Assembly (NCBI GenBank): GCA_011037195.1
Contig: JAAEAF010014511.1
Span: 1-64,000, forward strand
DNA from: Triatoma infestans
Lineage: Eukaryota > Arthropoda > Insecta > Hemiptera > Reduviidae
Length of the DNA: 64,000 nt
Direction of reading: 5' to 3'
Shown: piece after piece, positions 1-9,849 of the stretch
Numbering within the stretch: position 1 is the first letter of the stretch
How the letters are laid out: every line of letters begins with the position of its first letter
Translations under genes and position numbers: made by a program
The notes under the pieces: model-generated
Told to the model about the DNA's origin: nothing
What the model saw: only the letters and a program-made list of their open reading frames with translations
Databases searched by the model: none

Positions 1-145
1 CCGGCCACCAGGTTTGCACCAAGTGGACCTTTCACTAGGGAGGCACACCCCCACTACACTAGGACTCTCCTACTCCACTACAGAGGGGAGAACTTTCACC
101 GGCTAGACCCGCCTACTGGACACCCTCCCTACCACCTCAGAATCG

Positions 146-153
146 TATATAAG
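146..153 (+). promoter_or_regulatory. TATA box of the LTR/leader
   Basis: TATATAAG is followed about 30 bases later by purine-rich sequence with TCAGAG, a spacing compatible with an RNA polymerase II core promoter upstream of the Gag frame. Seen directly; function inferred. Confidence 0.5.
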
Positions 154-260
154 GGGCCATCCACGACCAGAATAATCAGAGAGAAGTACTCAGCGATTAG
201 AAACTCTTCTAATAGTTTTGGCGCTAGCTAGGCAGGCCCTTAACTAACTTCTCAGAGCAT

Positions 261-432
261 CTGCGCTAGGCAAGAGAGCCAGGCCGTTTACTCATCAGCG
301 ATCACCGTTTCAAGACATCTGCGCTAGGCAGGAGAGCCAGGCCGTTTGTTCGTACAACGATCACCGATAAGTAGTGTGCGCTAGGCAAGAGGGCCAGGCC
401 ACTCTACTCGACGAGCGACGATTGACAATCTG
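261..432 (+). repeat. Three tandem ~57-bp leader repeats
   Basis: The motif CTGCGCTAGGCAAGAGAGCC and its variants begin at 261, 319 and 376, each followed by AGGCC and a variable stretch ending with CGATCACCG or CGACGATTG. A degenerate fourth copy may lie near 219-241. The repeats sit between the TATA box and the Gag start, so they would be in the transcribed leader. Confidence 0.8.
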
Positions 433-614
433 TGTCATCCCTGAGCGAACAGATTGGTCATAGCAACCATTTACTGTATATGCTTTTCAGAATATATGTA
501 ACATTTTACTAAGTGTGCTTTGACATTTACTGGGTGTATTTTATTTGCAGAATCACGAATCCTAGTTCCCCACACCCCCCGGGATATTTATTCTGGGAGT
601 GTGTTATAAAAGAA

Positions 615-2534
615 ATGGCGCCCAAACGTGCAGCACGAGCTCTAGAACGACCATCGACGGAGCGACAGCCCAGCCCCGAATTAGGAGACATAAGCATACA
701 GCTCACCCCAGAGATGTTGCAGCAGCTGATACGAGGCATCAATCAAGACAGGAAGACCCAGCAGTCTGGCCTAATGATTGGGTGTACCGCACGCTACGGA
801 GGAAAACCAGGAGAGGACCTGGATGTCTTCATCTCCGCAGCAGAGACGTACAAGGAAGCAGCCCGAGTGAGTGACAACCACGCATTAGCCGCACTGCCCA
901 TGCTACTCACAGACGTTGCAGGAACTTGGTGGCTCGGAGAGAAGGAAACCACCACAACATGGCCTGACGCCATACAGCAGCTGAGGCGAACTTTTGGACC
1001 TAGGAAGTCCAACGATCAGCTGTACAGAGAGTTTTTCAACACGCCGCAGGACAACAAGACCAGCACGGACCAGTTTGTCTGCAGCAAGCGAGCAATACTT
1101 GCTCAAATCACCCCGGCTCTGGACATCCATGTTCAGCTGGACATGACCTATGCGGTACTCCATCCCAGGTTAAGGACCCGCATCAGGAGGGAAACTGTCG
1201 ATACCTTCTGGGCACTCGTGCAAGAGGCCAGACGGATCGAGCAGTATGAGGACCCAGCACCAGCAGCAAAGAAGCCAAACGAGAGGACAGGTGGCACTAC
1301 CAGGTGTGACTACTGTGGCATCAGAGGCCACTATCAGAAGGACTGCAGGAAGGCAAAGGCAGCCCACCCGCACAAGCAGCAGCCTACAGCACAGGCGGCC
1401 GACAGTTGTTTTGGTTGCAACAGACCGGGAGTATACAGGAGGAACTGCCCGGACTGCAACCAAACGAAGACGCAGCAAGAAAGAACAGGCTCTTTCTGTG
1501 CTGCCCACATACGGATCCGCACCCGGCAGAGGCCAGCACTCAGCTTTGCCGTGTGGAACCTAGAGGGCACTGGCTTTGTAGACACAGGAGCCAAGACCAG
1601 TATAGGCAGCCACCAGCTGCAGACCCTGCTAGAAGAACGAGGACATCCCCTCACCCTAACAAATGCTACAGTGACGCTAGCAGACGGAGAAGAAACAACG
1701 CAGCAGGTTGCACAGACGCAACTGCCAGTCAAACTGAAGGGAAGGACAATCCCGACCAGTTTCACATTCTTCCCGGGAGCCCGGAACACCCAGACGTTGC
1801 TCGGAATAGACTTCATTGAGGACGCTGGACTTATATTGGATTTTGGAGAACACAGGTGGAGGTTTCATGACAACCCCACACTCTACCCATTCACCAGAAA
1901 GGACAAGCCAGCACCACCACAGTTACAGATGGACACTGTGACTATGACACCGCAGCCAGCACTACTCAGCCCACTGCCGCTGACTCCAGTGAAAGGAGAC
2001 ACACGAGTTTATAGAGAAACTCAGAACACGGTTGTGAAGGTACCACAACCCACATCAGAAAGGATCAGCCCACCGCCGCTGACTCCAGGAGCAGAAGACA
2101 CACGAGTTTATGGAACAACCCAGGAAGCGATTGTGCAGACGCCACAATTCAGGACAACCATGGTCAGCCCGCTACCACCCACACCAACAAGAACGCTAGT
2201 AGAGATGGAAGCTACCGAAGAGGCCATACTCGGAGGCTATGGACCCTCACCACCGGTACAACAGGACACCACCAGGGGTAGGTGGATAATACACCGTTGC
2301 GAGCCCACCGAAAGGACTCACCACACGCCCACCAGGCATAGCCATCTAGACTTCCATAGGGTATGGGCGGATGACACCCTATGGCCATCGGAGGAGCAAC
2401 TACAGCTTTTCACCATAGACGTGGAGCTTAGAAAAACGAAGTCGAAGGCAATATATTATGATATTAGAGCTATAACTGGTTCATCATTTAATGTTTATAA
2501 TATAAATATTAGTTGGCTAGGGGAGGGGGACTGA
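615..2534 (+). CDS. Gag-protease polyprotein of a gypsy-type LTR element, with chimeric C-terminus
   Basis: Open for 639 codons from ATG 615; an in-frame extension upstream to 513 lacks coding character. Residues ~50-210 resemble an Arc/Ty3-type capsid (a WWLG motif in an alpha-helical region). A zinc knuckle follows at residues 231-244 (C231, C234, H239, C244). The second knuckle-like motif at 265-278 has Val at the His position. The aspartyl protease active site is DTGA at 323-326, with the LLGIDF flap-end motif near 395. A proline-rich tail then carries about three ~33-residue repeats (SPLPLTP...DTRVY). RT, RNase H and integrase are missing. From about base 2435 the composition turns AT-rich and the frame reads into LINE-derived sequence, so the last ~33 residues are not Gag. 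Family placement (Ty3/gypsy, Arc-like Gag) is from domain order. Confidence 0.85.
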   Translation: MAPKRAARALERPSTERQPSPELGDISIQLTPEMLQQLIRGINQDRKTQQSGLMIGCTARYGGKPGEDLDVFISAAETYKEAARVSDNHALAALPMLLTDVAGTWWLGEKETTTTWPDAIQQLRRTFGPRKSNDQLYREFFNTPQDNKTSTDQFVCSKRAILAQITPALDIHVQLDMTYAVLHPRLRTRIRRETVDTFWALVQEARRIEQYEDPAPAAKKPNERTGGTTRCDYCGIRGHYQKDCRKAKAAHPHKQQPTAQAADSCFGCNRPGVYRRNCPDCNQTKTQQERTGSFCAAHIRIRTRQRPALSFAVWNLEGTGFVDTGAKTSIGSHQLQTLLEERGHPLTLTNATVTLADGEETTQQVAQTQLPVKLKGRTIPTSFTFFPGARNTQTLLGIDFIEDAGLILDFGEHRWRFHDNPTLYPFTRKDKPAPPQLQMDTVTMTPQPALLSPLPLTPVKGDTRVYRETQNTVVKVPQPTSERISPPPLTPGAEDTRVYGTTQEAIVQTPQFRTTMVSPLPPTPTRTLVEMEATEEAILGGYGPSPPVQQDTTRGRWIIHRCEPTERTHHTPTRHSHLDFHRVWADDTLWPSEEQLQLFTIDVELRKTKSKAIYYDIRAITGSSFNVYNINISWLGEGD

Positions 2535-2800
2535 ACCACATTTTGGTTCCACTATGCATATAAATAAACTTCGTTTAGCAAGTAAAAGGACACCTAGATT
2601 ATTCTTGAATAGAAAGAAATATTTGTCTTCTAGTTCTGATGCCTGCCAATTATATAAATCGGGTGAAATTGATAATTTAGATAATTTTTTGAATTATTGT
2701 CCAGTTTTAGAAACCTTTAGAGAAAAATGTATGGCTTGCTGTTCGTTACATCAAAACACATTTGTAAACTTGCTGGTTATAGACAGTTAATATTAAGCTG
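2435..2800 (+). pseudogene. 3' fragment of a LINE ORF2 (C-terminal zinc motif)
   Basis: Starts in the Gag frame (KAIYYDIR) and continues after an indel as the frame at 2554-2790. It contains the usual LINE C-terminal zinc motif: Cys, three residues, Tyr in place of the second Cys, an acidic stretch, then NYCPVLETFREK with Asn where His is usual. The order matches the C-terminus of the LINE at 59-62 kb. The junction with the GC-rich Gag sequence lies near 2435, so either the LTR element was truncated by a LINE or two relics were joined by recombination. Confidence 0.65.
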
Positions 2801-3150
2801 AACAATATTTATATATTTGTGACTAATTTTTAAGAAGAATAATAAGCGAATGAGTTGTTATAAAATTAAAACTGAATTCAACAAAGGGAGGGGGGAGTAG
2901 GAAGTAAAACCTGATTCAATCCTTTTGATGATTATTATTACCCTAATAGATCACACATATATAGATGTTTATTTGAGTCTCTTGTGTTGAGATATTTATT
3001 AAAGTTTATACTGTCTATTTGAGTTCTTACTTATTGTAACTATGATGATATCTGTCTCTTGATAATATTTCTTTCTTTATATTAATTTAAATTTAACCAA
3101 ACCATTGCTGTAGATTTTATCTTTATGAGCAATAAAATTTACGTATATAC
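2801..3150. other. AT-rich spacer, nothing recognised
   Basis: No frame or repeat unit that I can assign. It contains a purine-rich AAAGGGAGGGGGGAG tract near 2884 and ordinary AT-rich sequence. Confidence 0.5.
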
Positions 3151-3154
3151 ATAC

Positions 3155-4660
3155 ATATACGCTATTCGCTAAAAACTTTTTTTTTTGGTTTGTGGTGACC
3201 CCAAAACATGTATCTGCGGAGGATAAAAAAAATTTCGAAAATCTGACCGGATTGCAATACTTCCTATTACTTTAAGAGAAGTAAGAGAAAGGAAACCAGA
3301 TAGAAGTTAGAAATTTATCCACCCTGTTAGTATACTTAACTTTTAAAGATTCAAGTTATGAACTATATTTTATACAGCCGCATATGCGCAATAAAACTGT
3401 CAGTGATTGGCACTAAAAGATTTCCACTTCATGCAAATTAATTCAAAATTTGTGAATTTATTCTTAGCAGTAATATGATGCACAAGACATTGACTGAAGG
3501 AGTCTTTTTGGAGGCAATATAATGTAAAAATCTTATATTTTTTTCATCTTTTATATATATATATAAAATATATATGTACATATCCATATATATATATTGT
3601 ATATATGATGTTAGACAAATTTAGAGCAAATCATTTGCAGCCACTTAAAAGACAATTCACATAAAACTAAATGAAACTTGTGTGACCATACTGCAACCGG
3701 AAGTATTACTATCGTCTTGAATTTCAAAATTGAATTTTTACCGAAAATAATTGATTTTCTTTTTTTTTAGTTCACTTCAAAGTATTACTTTTTAGGACAG
3801 AATATCTCTACAAAAATCCAAGGATACTCCAACTTAAAATATTGCTCTTCATTGCGCCATCATCGCTTCCATTCCGGGAAAATCGATTTTTGGGAAAATA
3901 TGGCCAACTAAATTTTAATTAGAAATTTCACAAAATGTTTTGTTAATTAGAATTGTGATCACTGTAATAATACTCACTCACCCCACTTTCTCTTTAATGC
4001 AATTCACATAGTTTTGATTTGTGATTTATTATTTATTATATGCTTATTACCTAGTCACGAATTTCACATAACAGAAAATGAATATAGTACATGTTGCATC
4101 CGGAATATGAAGTCCTACTTGCGGTAAATCGATTTCCTTCAAACTCAGAATCTAGGCAATGGCATTATATTCTTGTTAATATTATATAGACGATAGAATC
4201 GTATAATATTTTGAAATGGCACATCAGTGGAAAGCCAAACGTCACCCCACTACTCCAGAACAACCCTTAAATAAATTTTCCATATAAAAGTTGAAGCTTT
4301 TCTTTATATGATTAGTTGAAACACCAAGTTTAGAGAACATCGTTGGAGCCGTTTTGAGAAAATTCCGATTGAATAAAGTGGAACATTTGGTAGACCGATT
4401 TTTACCAGAATCCTATTGGCGCATCCCCTGATAGAAACTAAATTAAATACCAACTTTCAGCTTTTGTTTTTTTATTTATGCTGTCCACATATATACTTAC
4501 ACACATGCACACACACCAATTTCTAAAAAAATCACATTTTTCGGACTCAGGGGACCTCAAAACGTGCACTTCCGGTGAAGCAATTTCGAAAATTTTACTA
4601 AATCCCATGACTTTCTCTCTTTCAGCAGGAAGAGAAAGTAAAAAGATCTCGCAATATGTG
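3155..4660 (+). repeat. Family A repeat, two or more diverged copies
   Basis: Family A is an unclassified interspersed repeat recognised here by recurring blocks: GGACCTCAAAACGTG, TTCCGGTGAA, CGAAAATTTGACACGATCG, CCGATTTTCTTCAAA and GGAAAAATGTT, plus an (AC)n tract. This stretch holds a short copy at about 3155-3310 and a longer one at about 3640-4650. The longer one ends in AGAGAAAGTAAAAA, one of the two recurrent family ends. Confidence 0.65.
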
Positions 4661-4859
4661 TATCCGATGAAAATTCAATGTTTTGAACATTTTGGCCAGT
4701 CGCTAGTAAACCCTTAGAGTAAACCAATAAGTTAGAAATAGCAACAATAAGGTAATGCTAAACAATGTATTGTCACGTAGAGACTAAATTAAATTAACAA
4801 ACCTAAACCACAATAACAATACAATAATAGTATAAACAGAAATGGTGAACATTAAACAA

Positions 4860-5235
4860 AGTTGAGAGCGCCCTCTAGTGGACATGCACTGGTGTCAGTA
4901 TATGTCCTTCTTAACCGCACACTGTCCTATTCATACGGTAAACCAATAATACTGTCCTACGGAAGGTCGACTGGGCGGGGGGCTCCCGCCGCCCTACATC
5001 CACACATCGAGAGCACTGGCGGGTGGCCAGTTGAGAGGCAGTCCTACTAACAAATTCCGCAGGTACCACCGGCTCCTATCCTTTTATATTTAGTGGGGGG
5101 GACGACCTGACCATCTCTGTCCACTACTTCTAATTCTCCAGGCCCTTTTTCCCATCTAGTATTACCTCAGTTTATTGTTTCCTGGGAAACTGCCGCAAGA
5201 GGTCAACAATGCGGCCAATGCACCCCTTTTTGTTT
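4860..5235. other. GC-richer segment of unknown origin
   Basis: Distinctly higher GC than both flanks, with CGACTGGGCGGGGGGC and many C/G-rich words. No protein similarity, repeat or RNA fold recognised. It may be a piece of an LTR or DNA transposon not otherwise present here. Confidence 0.35.
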
Positions 5236-5431
5236 AAAACAATTTGTCATACAAAATAGCCGGCAATGTTTCTTCCTGCATACTTACCAGGGAACAAAAG
5301 GTAAACATCCAGCAATTCTTCATATTAAATAATACCAAACGAAACTCAATAAAACCTACACATACTGTTTTACTGCTTTTTATTCCTCTAAGAGGAATTA
5401 CAACAATAATGTTAGAGAAAGGTTAATAGTG

Positions 5432-5548
5432 GCACACTTATTGGAAGGGTGTCAGGCACTGCGAACACAGAGGAAAAAGCAGGCCTGCCTCAAGACAAGT
5501 GCTCTATCCTTCAAGAGGATTCTCAAAGAAGGCTATTTAACCATTTGA
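5432..5548 (+). pseudogene. Short LINE ORF2 C-terminal relic
   Basis: The open stretch reads AHLLEGCQALRTQRKKQACL, then a helical RILKEG segment and a stop. This matches the last part of the LINE zinc motif (H, four residues, C, then an Arg-rich helix). The upstream Cys pair is lost. Too short to place in a clade. Confidence 0.4.
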
Positions 5549-5674
5549 AAGATGCAAGGTAAGTATGTAAAATTTCGATTACTATTAAGGTCAAGTTTTT
5601 CTCAGAAAAGTAGTTCTTATTAACTTTAGATCTCCCACTGATATAACATTGAAGACAACTCAACATATAACGTT

Positions 5675-5850
5675 TAATGTGTGGTTCCGCAGAGCTGCAA
5701 AGCATCAGAGACATTTTCCGTGGTAACCTGCTTCATTTTGTGGTCATCGACCGGTTTCGGGCGTTCGCCCATCTTCAGGATGCGTTTTTCAGACAGTGTG
5801 ATAACACAGACTTGCACAGAACAAATTCAGTTTATACACTGCAGCCAGTC
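5675..5850 (-). repeat. Hairpin-repeat family ('family H'), single arm with hammerhead-like core
   Basis: One arm of the sequence that forms a long inverted repeat at 37.19-37.46 kb. Read on the minus strand, positions 5784-5742 carry CTGAAGA, a GGGC/GCCC stem around GAAC, GAAA, the palindrome ACCGGT and then C. CATC before the core can pair with GATG after it. This is the layout of a type I hammerhead with minimal stem III, with one extra U after CUGAAGA. Element identity (possibly Penelope-like) is inference. Confidence 0.6.
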
Positions 5851-6480
5851 GGTAGAATATCAGAACTGGTAATACAAATTGCATATCCTCCAAATATTGG
5901 GCTGACGTCGTATGGAGAAACTGCCTTCGACAGGGCATAAGTTAAGAAAAGAAATTGAGTGTGTTGAATGAAATTCCTAAGATACATTTATATATATATT
6001 TAAATAATACATTTTTTTCGAAAAACATATTGTAGTTACAGGTGATATCATTAAACATTCCAACATTATTAATAATTCATCTAATAACCCATTAATGTTT
6101 GTAGTGCGGCTGACATAATCTCAAAAAAAAAATACTTCACTCAAACTAAACGGTTAATTTGACGCCACTGGTTTATGTATGTGTATACATTGTAATAAAT
6201 ATTGGAATATAGGGTTTGTGTAACGAACGCATAATAAAGAAAAATTAGAATGTTTGGTTACATAAAGATTGTAGGCAAGTTGGTTACACTGTAACATGTA
6301 GAGAAGTAGGTTGGCAACATTGAGCGAGTGGTGTTTTTTATATGTCACCAGGCACCTCTGTGAGTGTATACGTACATGTGTATTAATGTCACCTGCCACA
6401 CAACTCCTTTTAGAATATGGCTTAACTCTCAAAGGCGACCTACACAATAACTAGGATGTATATATGTGTTTTGCATACAT
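5851..6480. other. Spacer, nothing recognised
   Basis: AT-rich, with short poly(A) runs and no credible gene. A minus-strand 97-codon frame (6154-6447) has no recognisable motif. Confidence 0.5.
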
Positions 6481-6649
6481 ATATATACAATAAGATAGTA
6501 TTATGTTTCAAGCTTGAACAATATAAGCACGGTTCGTCACCAAGCTCTATGTGCAAGTAGTAAGCATACTGTACGCCTGTATATGTTAGCACAAGGGAAT
6601 ATTTTCAGAACCTTTCTCAAAAACCCAAACTCACTTTCTCCTTCTTTCT

Positions 6650-6785
6650 CTCTCTCACAAACACACACACACACATACACAGTGACGCTACTATTTTAAA
6701 AGTGTTACAAAAGTAGTCCCGTTTCTTCATATTTATATATACACATATATATATATATATATATATGCGTGTGTGTGTATGTGTA
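6650..6785. repeat. Microsatellites (CA)n, (TA)n, (GT)n
   Basis: Simple repeats: CA-rich at ~6658-6682, (AT)n at ~6745-6768 and GT-rich at 6768-6785. Confidence 0.85.
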
Positions 6786-7039
6786 AGGTGGGTTTATATT
6801 TATATGATTTTTATGAACTTACACATGACAAGTATACTTATTGCACACACATTCTGATTTCAGAATAAGTGTATCTACTTATCCAGCAACCAAACTTAAA
6901 AATACAATGAAAGAAACTTCGTACGATTGACCACAATCGATTTATTAAATTGAAGAACAAGAGATATAAAACAAAAAATTCATTTTAGCCCACTAAATAA
7001 TTAAATATTTGGGCCCACTAATTCAATTATTCATTTTAG

Positions 7040-7272
7040 CCCACTAATTGGTTAGCTTACTGGACTCCCGGAGGACCCTGGTTCGAGTCCAGCTTTTGCG
7101 CTTTTGCTGCCCTTAGATTTTTTCTTCCTAGGAGCCTCTACAGCTCACTGTCCGGTGATGGACAGTGCTGTCTGTAACGACAGAATACTGTCCAGAGGCC
7201 GGCAGTGCACTGAGGAGGCTCCGGGCGCCAATTACCAAGATGTTGATGCGCCTTAAATTAAAAAAAAATATT
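7040..7272 (+). mobile_element. tRNA-derived SINE, copy 1
   Basis: Begins with a degenerate polymerase III A box (TTAGCTTACTGG) and a B box GGTTCGAGTCC near 7080. The body starts near 7130 with AGGAGCCTCTACAGCTCACT and contains nested hairpins, including ACTGTCC/GGACAGT and CTGTC/GACAG. The outer arms GGAGCCTC and GAGGCTCC close the structure. The copy ends in an A-rich tail at ~7260-7272. The body is shared with the copies at 11.7 and 22.8 kb. Confidence 0.7.
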
Positions 7273-7575
7273 AAATATTAAAAAGGAAAGACCCATTATT
7301 AAGAATTAATATAATTTGTTTTAAATTGTAATTTCTCGGCCGTAATTCAATAATAGTACATTATTTTTTCATAATTCTTATTTCCTTTTAAACAAACAAT
7401 TTGTTGATCAAATTAATGAAGTAGAAAAATATCCAAAGTCATTATTATATTAAATTGTTTTCCATTTTATTATTCAAAATTTCTATCCTACAGCAACATT
7501 GTTTTGTCAAGGTAATAACTTACTTTGTGAATCAATAATATACTCCTATTATGGTAACTAATTTATTATTATTAT

Positions 7576-8152
7576 AAATTTTAGAGATGTAATCGTATAT
7601 GCTTTCAATTTTAGAGATGTACTCGTATATGCTTTCAATTTTAGAGATGTACTCGTATATGCTTTCAATTTTAGAGATGTATTCGTATATGCTTTCAATT
7701 TTTAGAGATGTACTCGTATATGCTTTAAATTTTAGAGATGTACTCGTGTATGCTTTCAATTTTAGAGATGTACTCGTATATGCTTTCAATTTTAGAGATG
7801 TCCTGTATATGCTTTCAATTTTTAGAGATGTACTCGTATATGCTTTCATTTTTAGAGATGTACTCGTATATGCTTTCAATTTTAGAGATGTACTGTATAT
7901 GCTTTAAATTTTAGAGATGTACTCGTGTAAGCTTTCAATTTTAGAGATGTACTCGTATATGCTTTCAATTTTAGAGATGTACTCGTATATGCTTTAAATT
8001 TTAGAGATGTATTCGTATATGCTTTCAATTTTAAAGATGTACTCGTGTATGCTTTCAATTTTAGAGATGTACTCGTATATGCTTTCAATTTTTAGAGATG
8101 TACTCGTATATGCTTTCAATTTTAGAGATGTACTCGTATATGCTTTCAATTT
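7576..8152. repeat. 30-bp minisatellite, about 19 units
   Basis: Unit AGAGATGTACTCGTATATGC followed by TTTCAATTTT, period 30, with occasional one-base indels. Because 30 is a multiple of three and the unit lacks stops in some frames, it produces repetitive open frames on both strands; these are not genes. Confidence 0.95.
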
Positions 8153-8294
8153 TTTTGTGAAAGAAATAATTGTATACGCCCACTTATTAGCAATAGACGC
8201 TATTTATAGCAATACGACTTATGGAAAATAAAGATTTTAATACACAAATTTAAAGAATAAAACTAACTTCTGTAGTGTCTTAATATGGTAGTAA

Positions 8295-9345
8295 TTTTTT
8301 TTTTACTTTCCCTCAAAAGAGCGATGATCGCATCAACTTTTCGATGTTCAGTTTTCACCGGTAATAGACGCTTTGATAGAAATGATAGATAAAATGTAGC
8401 CTGACTCAGTTTGTATGGAGAATTCCCCGAAAACAAATAAATAATAAAAAAAAAATAATAGACGCTTTGAGGTCCCCTGAGTCAGAAAAACTGGGTTTTA
8501 GAAAATGGTCTGTGTGTGTGTGTGTAAACAGCATTGCTCAAAAATGAAAATACGCAGAAAGTTCAAACTTAACATTCCATTTAGGTATCACCGTGGGATC
8601 CGAGAGGAAGTTATCCGTTAAAATTACTGAACCGGAAGTTACACTTTACTAAATGGATTTTTCACTTTTTTGCGATTTTCTTGAAAACGGCTCTTGGTAT
8701 AGCTTTACACTTGGAACACTTTACGACTTTAAACTTGGTATATCTATACATGTCTAGACCAACAAACTGTGTCTGAAACATTTCTTTGAGAAAATCCATA
8801 TAAGATGACTTTTGGCGGAGAGGGGTAATGTCTTCCTATAAAGTGCGGATTTAGTTTATTACACAATTCTTCGTCTAAATAATATTAATTAGAATTTAGT
8901 ATGTTGCCAAAATTCTAAGTGTGAAAAACTCTTATGACCGGAAGTGCGTATTTACTGAACTTTTGTTTCTGCTATTTTCTCCATAAAAACACCAATGGAT
9001 TTAATTTGTTTTACTAAGTGTAAATCACTTTTATTCAAAACTTTTGGAAGTTCATTATTGGATGTGGGGTAAGGTTAAGCTTTCTTCAAAAAAGTTGTTT
9101 TATTAAGTTTAGATTCACCCATTGATTTAACATTAAGCTCCGCCCATTGCAAAATCTTTCTTAGTAGCTATGACGTCATTTGACTCTACGAACAGGTTTC
9201 ATCACTAAGTTGTCGGTCAAGCTATATTATATAGCTTTTATTTGAAATTTTTTCTGAGAAGCGGAAACATAATGTTATCACTAAAGTGCCATTTCAACGC
9301 AGTACATAATTCTATTTGTATTAAATTAAAATTGTTAAATTTGTA
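8295..9345 (-). repeat. Family A repeat copy (reverse orientation)
   Basis: Starts with the complement of the AGAGAAAGTAAAAA end and continues through TTTTCACCGG, GAGGTCCCCTGAGTC, a (GT)n tract, GGTATCACCGTGGGATCC and repeated 'accggaagt ... tactgaa' blocks. Length about 1 kb. Confidence 0.7.
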
Positions 9346-9377
9346 AGTTTGAAAAAAATGGATTATTGCCAGTGTGA

Positions 9378-9466
9378 CCTATATAGGGTATTATTATTAT
9401 TATTCACAGAAGGGGAGGGCAAACCCTACGCTATCCAAAGCCTCCCAGGGCCCCCTATATAGGGTA
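9378..9466 (-). mobile_element. 63-bp 5'-truncated I-type LINE copy with 13-bp target duplication
   Basis: The insert at 9391-9453 is the last ~60 bp of the I-type LINE at 45.3-51.0 kb: CACAGAAGGGGAGGG, then AAACCCTACGCTATCC and AAAGCCTCCC. On the minus strand it ends in an (AAT)n tail. It is flanked on both sides by CCTATATAGGGTA (9378-9390 and 9454-9466), an exact 13-bp TSD. Shared 3' end and TSD together make this a clear severely 5'-truncated retrotransposition event. Confidence 0.9.
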
Positions 9467-9534
9467 ACCTTTATAGAACAGTTTGCTACGTTTCGGAATT
9501 ATACCGTAAATGGTGCAACCATTTTCTTTGATAG

Positions 9535-9795
9535 GACATATTAAAAAGAGAGAGAGAGCACATGTCACTGCTGCCAATATTACTCTGTCAGAATGGAACC
9601 TTGTTCCGTTCTATTCACTATTACAGATTCTACCTTAGCGTACTCTTAAAAGGGAGGAAATCCATTTTGATTTGTGATTTGCTGAGCTCACAGATGATAT
9701 CAACTTTTTTACTTGAAACTTTTTGTCTGAAAACTTTATTTGGTAGTTAGGAACTAGTCGAAGCTCTGCAGTACCTGCAATATCTAAGAACCTAT
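9535..9795 (+). repeat. Repeat B, copy 1
   Basis: About 250 bp beginning GATAGGACATATTAAAAAGA and ending near GAAGCTCTGCAGTACC. It recurs in direct orientation at 12.0 kb and inverted at 10.8 kb. No protein signal; likely a non-autonomous element or duplicated segment. Confidence 0.8.
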
Positions 9796-9849
9796 CTTTT
9801 ATCACCGGAAGAGAGGGTCCTTATGGATCGTTGGGTTGGGATCGAGGGA

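Larger units (their letters stand above)
1..540 (+). mobile_element. LTR or 5' leader of a gypsy-type element (5' edge outside window)
   Basis: GC-richer than the DNA further right and immediately upstream of the Gag frame. It has a TATA box, a plausible transcription start region near 175-180 and three tandem leader repeats. I infer that this is the LTR R/U5 region plus untranslated leader. Neither LTR edge nor a tRNA primer-binding site could be fixed, because no second LTR copy lies in the window. Confidence 0.5.

Noticed and set aside
2515..2532. Polypurine tract and 3' LTR start after the Gag frame
   Set aside because: GGGGAGGGGGACTG looks suggestive, but the following sequence does not match the window-start leader and continues as LINE coding sequence.
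5677..5940. Frame reading LLHFVVIDRFRAFAHL, shared with 37257-37490
   Set aside because: Falls in the family H hairpin repeat. The similarity is explained by nucleotide identity of the repeat, and both strands give comparable frames.
7532..8231. Repetitive proteins encoded by both strands of the 30-bp array
   Set aside because: Products of tandem repetition in a multiple of three; no start context, domain or independent coding signal.
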